NCBI RefSeq assembly: GCF_002727185.1
Contig: NZ_NIZW01000029.1
Span: forward strand, 1 to 64,000
From: Rhodopirellula bahusiensis
GTDB taxonomy: Bacteria > Planctomycetota > Planctomycetia > Pirellulales > Pirellulaceae
Reading direction: 5' to 3'
Length of the DNA stretch: 64,000 nt
This document shows, in pieces, positions 63,909 to 64,000 of the stretch. The position numbers and the translations under genes were made by a program. Position 1 is the stretch's first letter. Every line of letters starts with the position of its first letter. Under the pieces are notes generated by a model that searched no databases, was not told the DNA's origin, and saw only the letters and a list, made by a program, of their open reading frames with translations.

Positions 63909-64000
63909 GGCAGCCACCAACACAAAACAAACGAGAACGCGTGGCAGAAACCACGCTTCAAGTGGCCTGTAGCAAGCCACCGGCTGACGTGTCGAGCCCA

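Overview
The window looks like chromosomal DNA of a Planctomycetota bacterium, most probably a Rhodopirellula relative. Evidence seen here: two DUF1559 proteins with prepilin-type N-termini (a hallmark planctomycete expansion), a membrane-anchored Ser/Thr kinase with an extracytoplasmic sensor, a Ca-binding Asp/Tyr-rich secreted protein, and moderately GC-rich genes separated by many hairpin-type intergenic repeats. No tRNA, rRNA or CRISPR array was recognised.

Layout. 1-7.1 kb is an accessory zone: the 3' end of a group II intron lying antisense in a thioredoxin-like gene, a GmrSD-type (DUF262/DUF1524) restriction-like gene with AT-richer DNA, several nested palindromic repeat elements, a SOUL protein and an SDR-type protein. 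7.2-11 kb carries a short RecQ helicase, an M42-type aminopeptidase and an ECF sigma factor/membrane protein pair. 11.2-15.6 kb is a striking repeat array: one intact GxxExxY (PD-(D/E)XK-like) gene and four degraded copies, each boxed by the same GGAG-rich inverted repeats, with an autotransporter gene embedded in the array. 15.6-22.6 kb has a TetR regulator with a neighbouring dehalogenase-like hydrolase, a secreted glycoside hydrolase-like protein, an AcuI/YhdH-type reductase, and the translation pair asnS-gluQ. 22.7-31.4 kb holds acetyl-CoA synthetase, the sensor kinase, a methyltransferase-like protein, an ATP-grasp ligase and a zinc metallopeptidase separated by a MITE-like element, and a zinc-ribbon membrane protein. 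33.3-38.6 kb is a compact type II secretion/type IV pilus-like operon (GspL/PilMN-like, GspM/PilO-like, secretin, GspC/PilP-like) closed by a terminator.

38.8-46.1 kb is the most interesting metabolic locus: seven tightly packed genes encoding an FN3-like membrane protein, a sodium:solute symporter with DUR3-like features, a 39-residue membrane peptide, a carbamoyltransferase lacking the usual aspartate-binding motif, a glutamine-dependent asparagine synthetase, an N-carbamoyl-amino-acid-hydrolase-type enzyme and an isochorismatase-type amidohydrolase. Together they suggest uptake and interconversion of ureido/carbamoyl compounds by a pathway I cannot match to a known one. A seven-heme cytochrome c follows.

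47.8-55.7 kb encodes the two DUF1559 pseudopilin-like proteins (each with the same terminator) around an SGNH hydrolase, then a GT-C/TPR membrane protein, a 59-residue lipoprotein and the Asp/Tyr-rich secreted protein. 55.9-64 kb contains a SWIM/SNF2 helicase, a GH10-like protein whose catalytic glutamates appear to be missing, and a long membrane-anchored coiled-coil protein.
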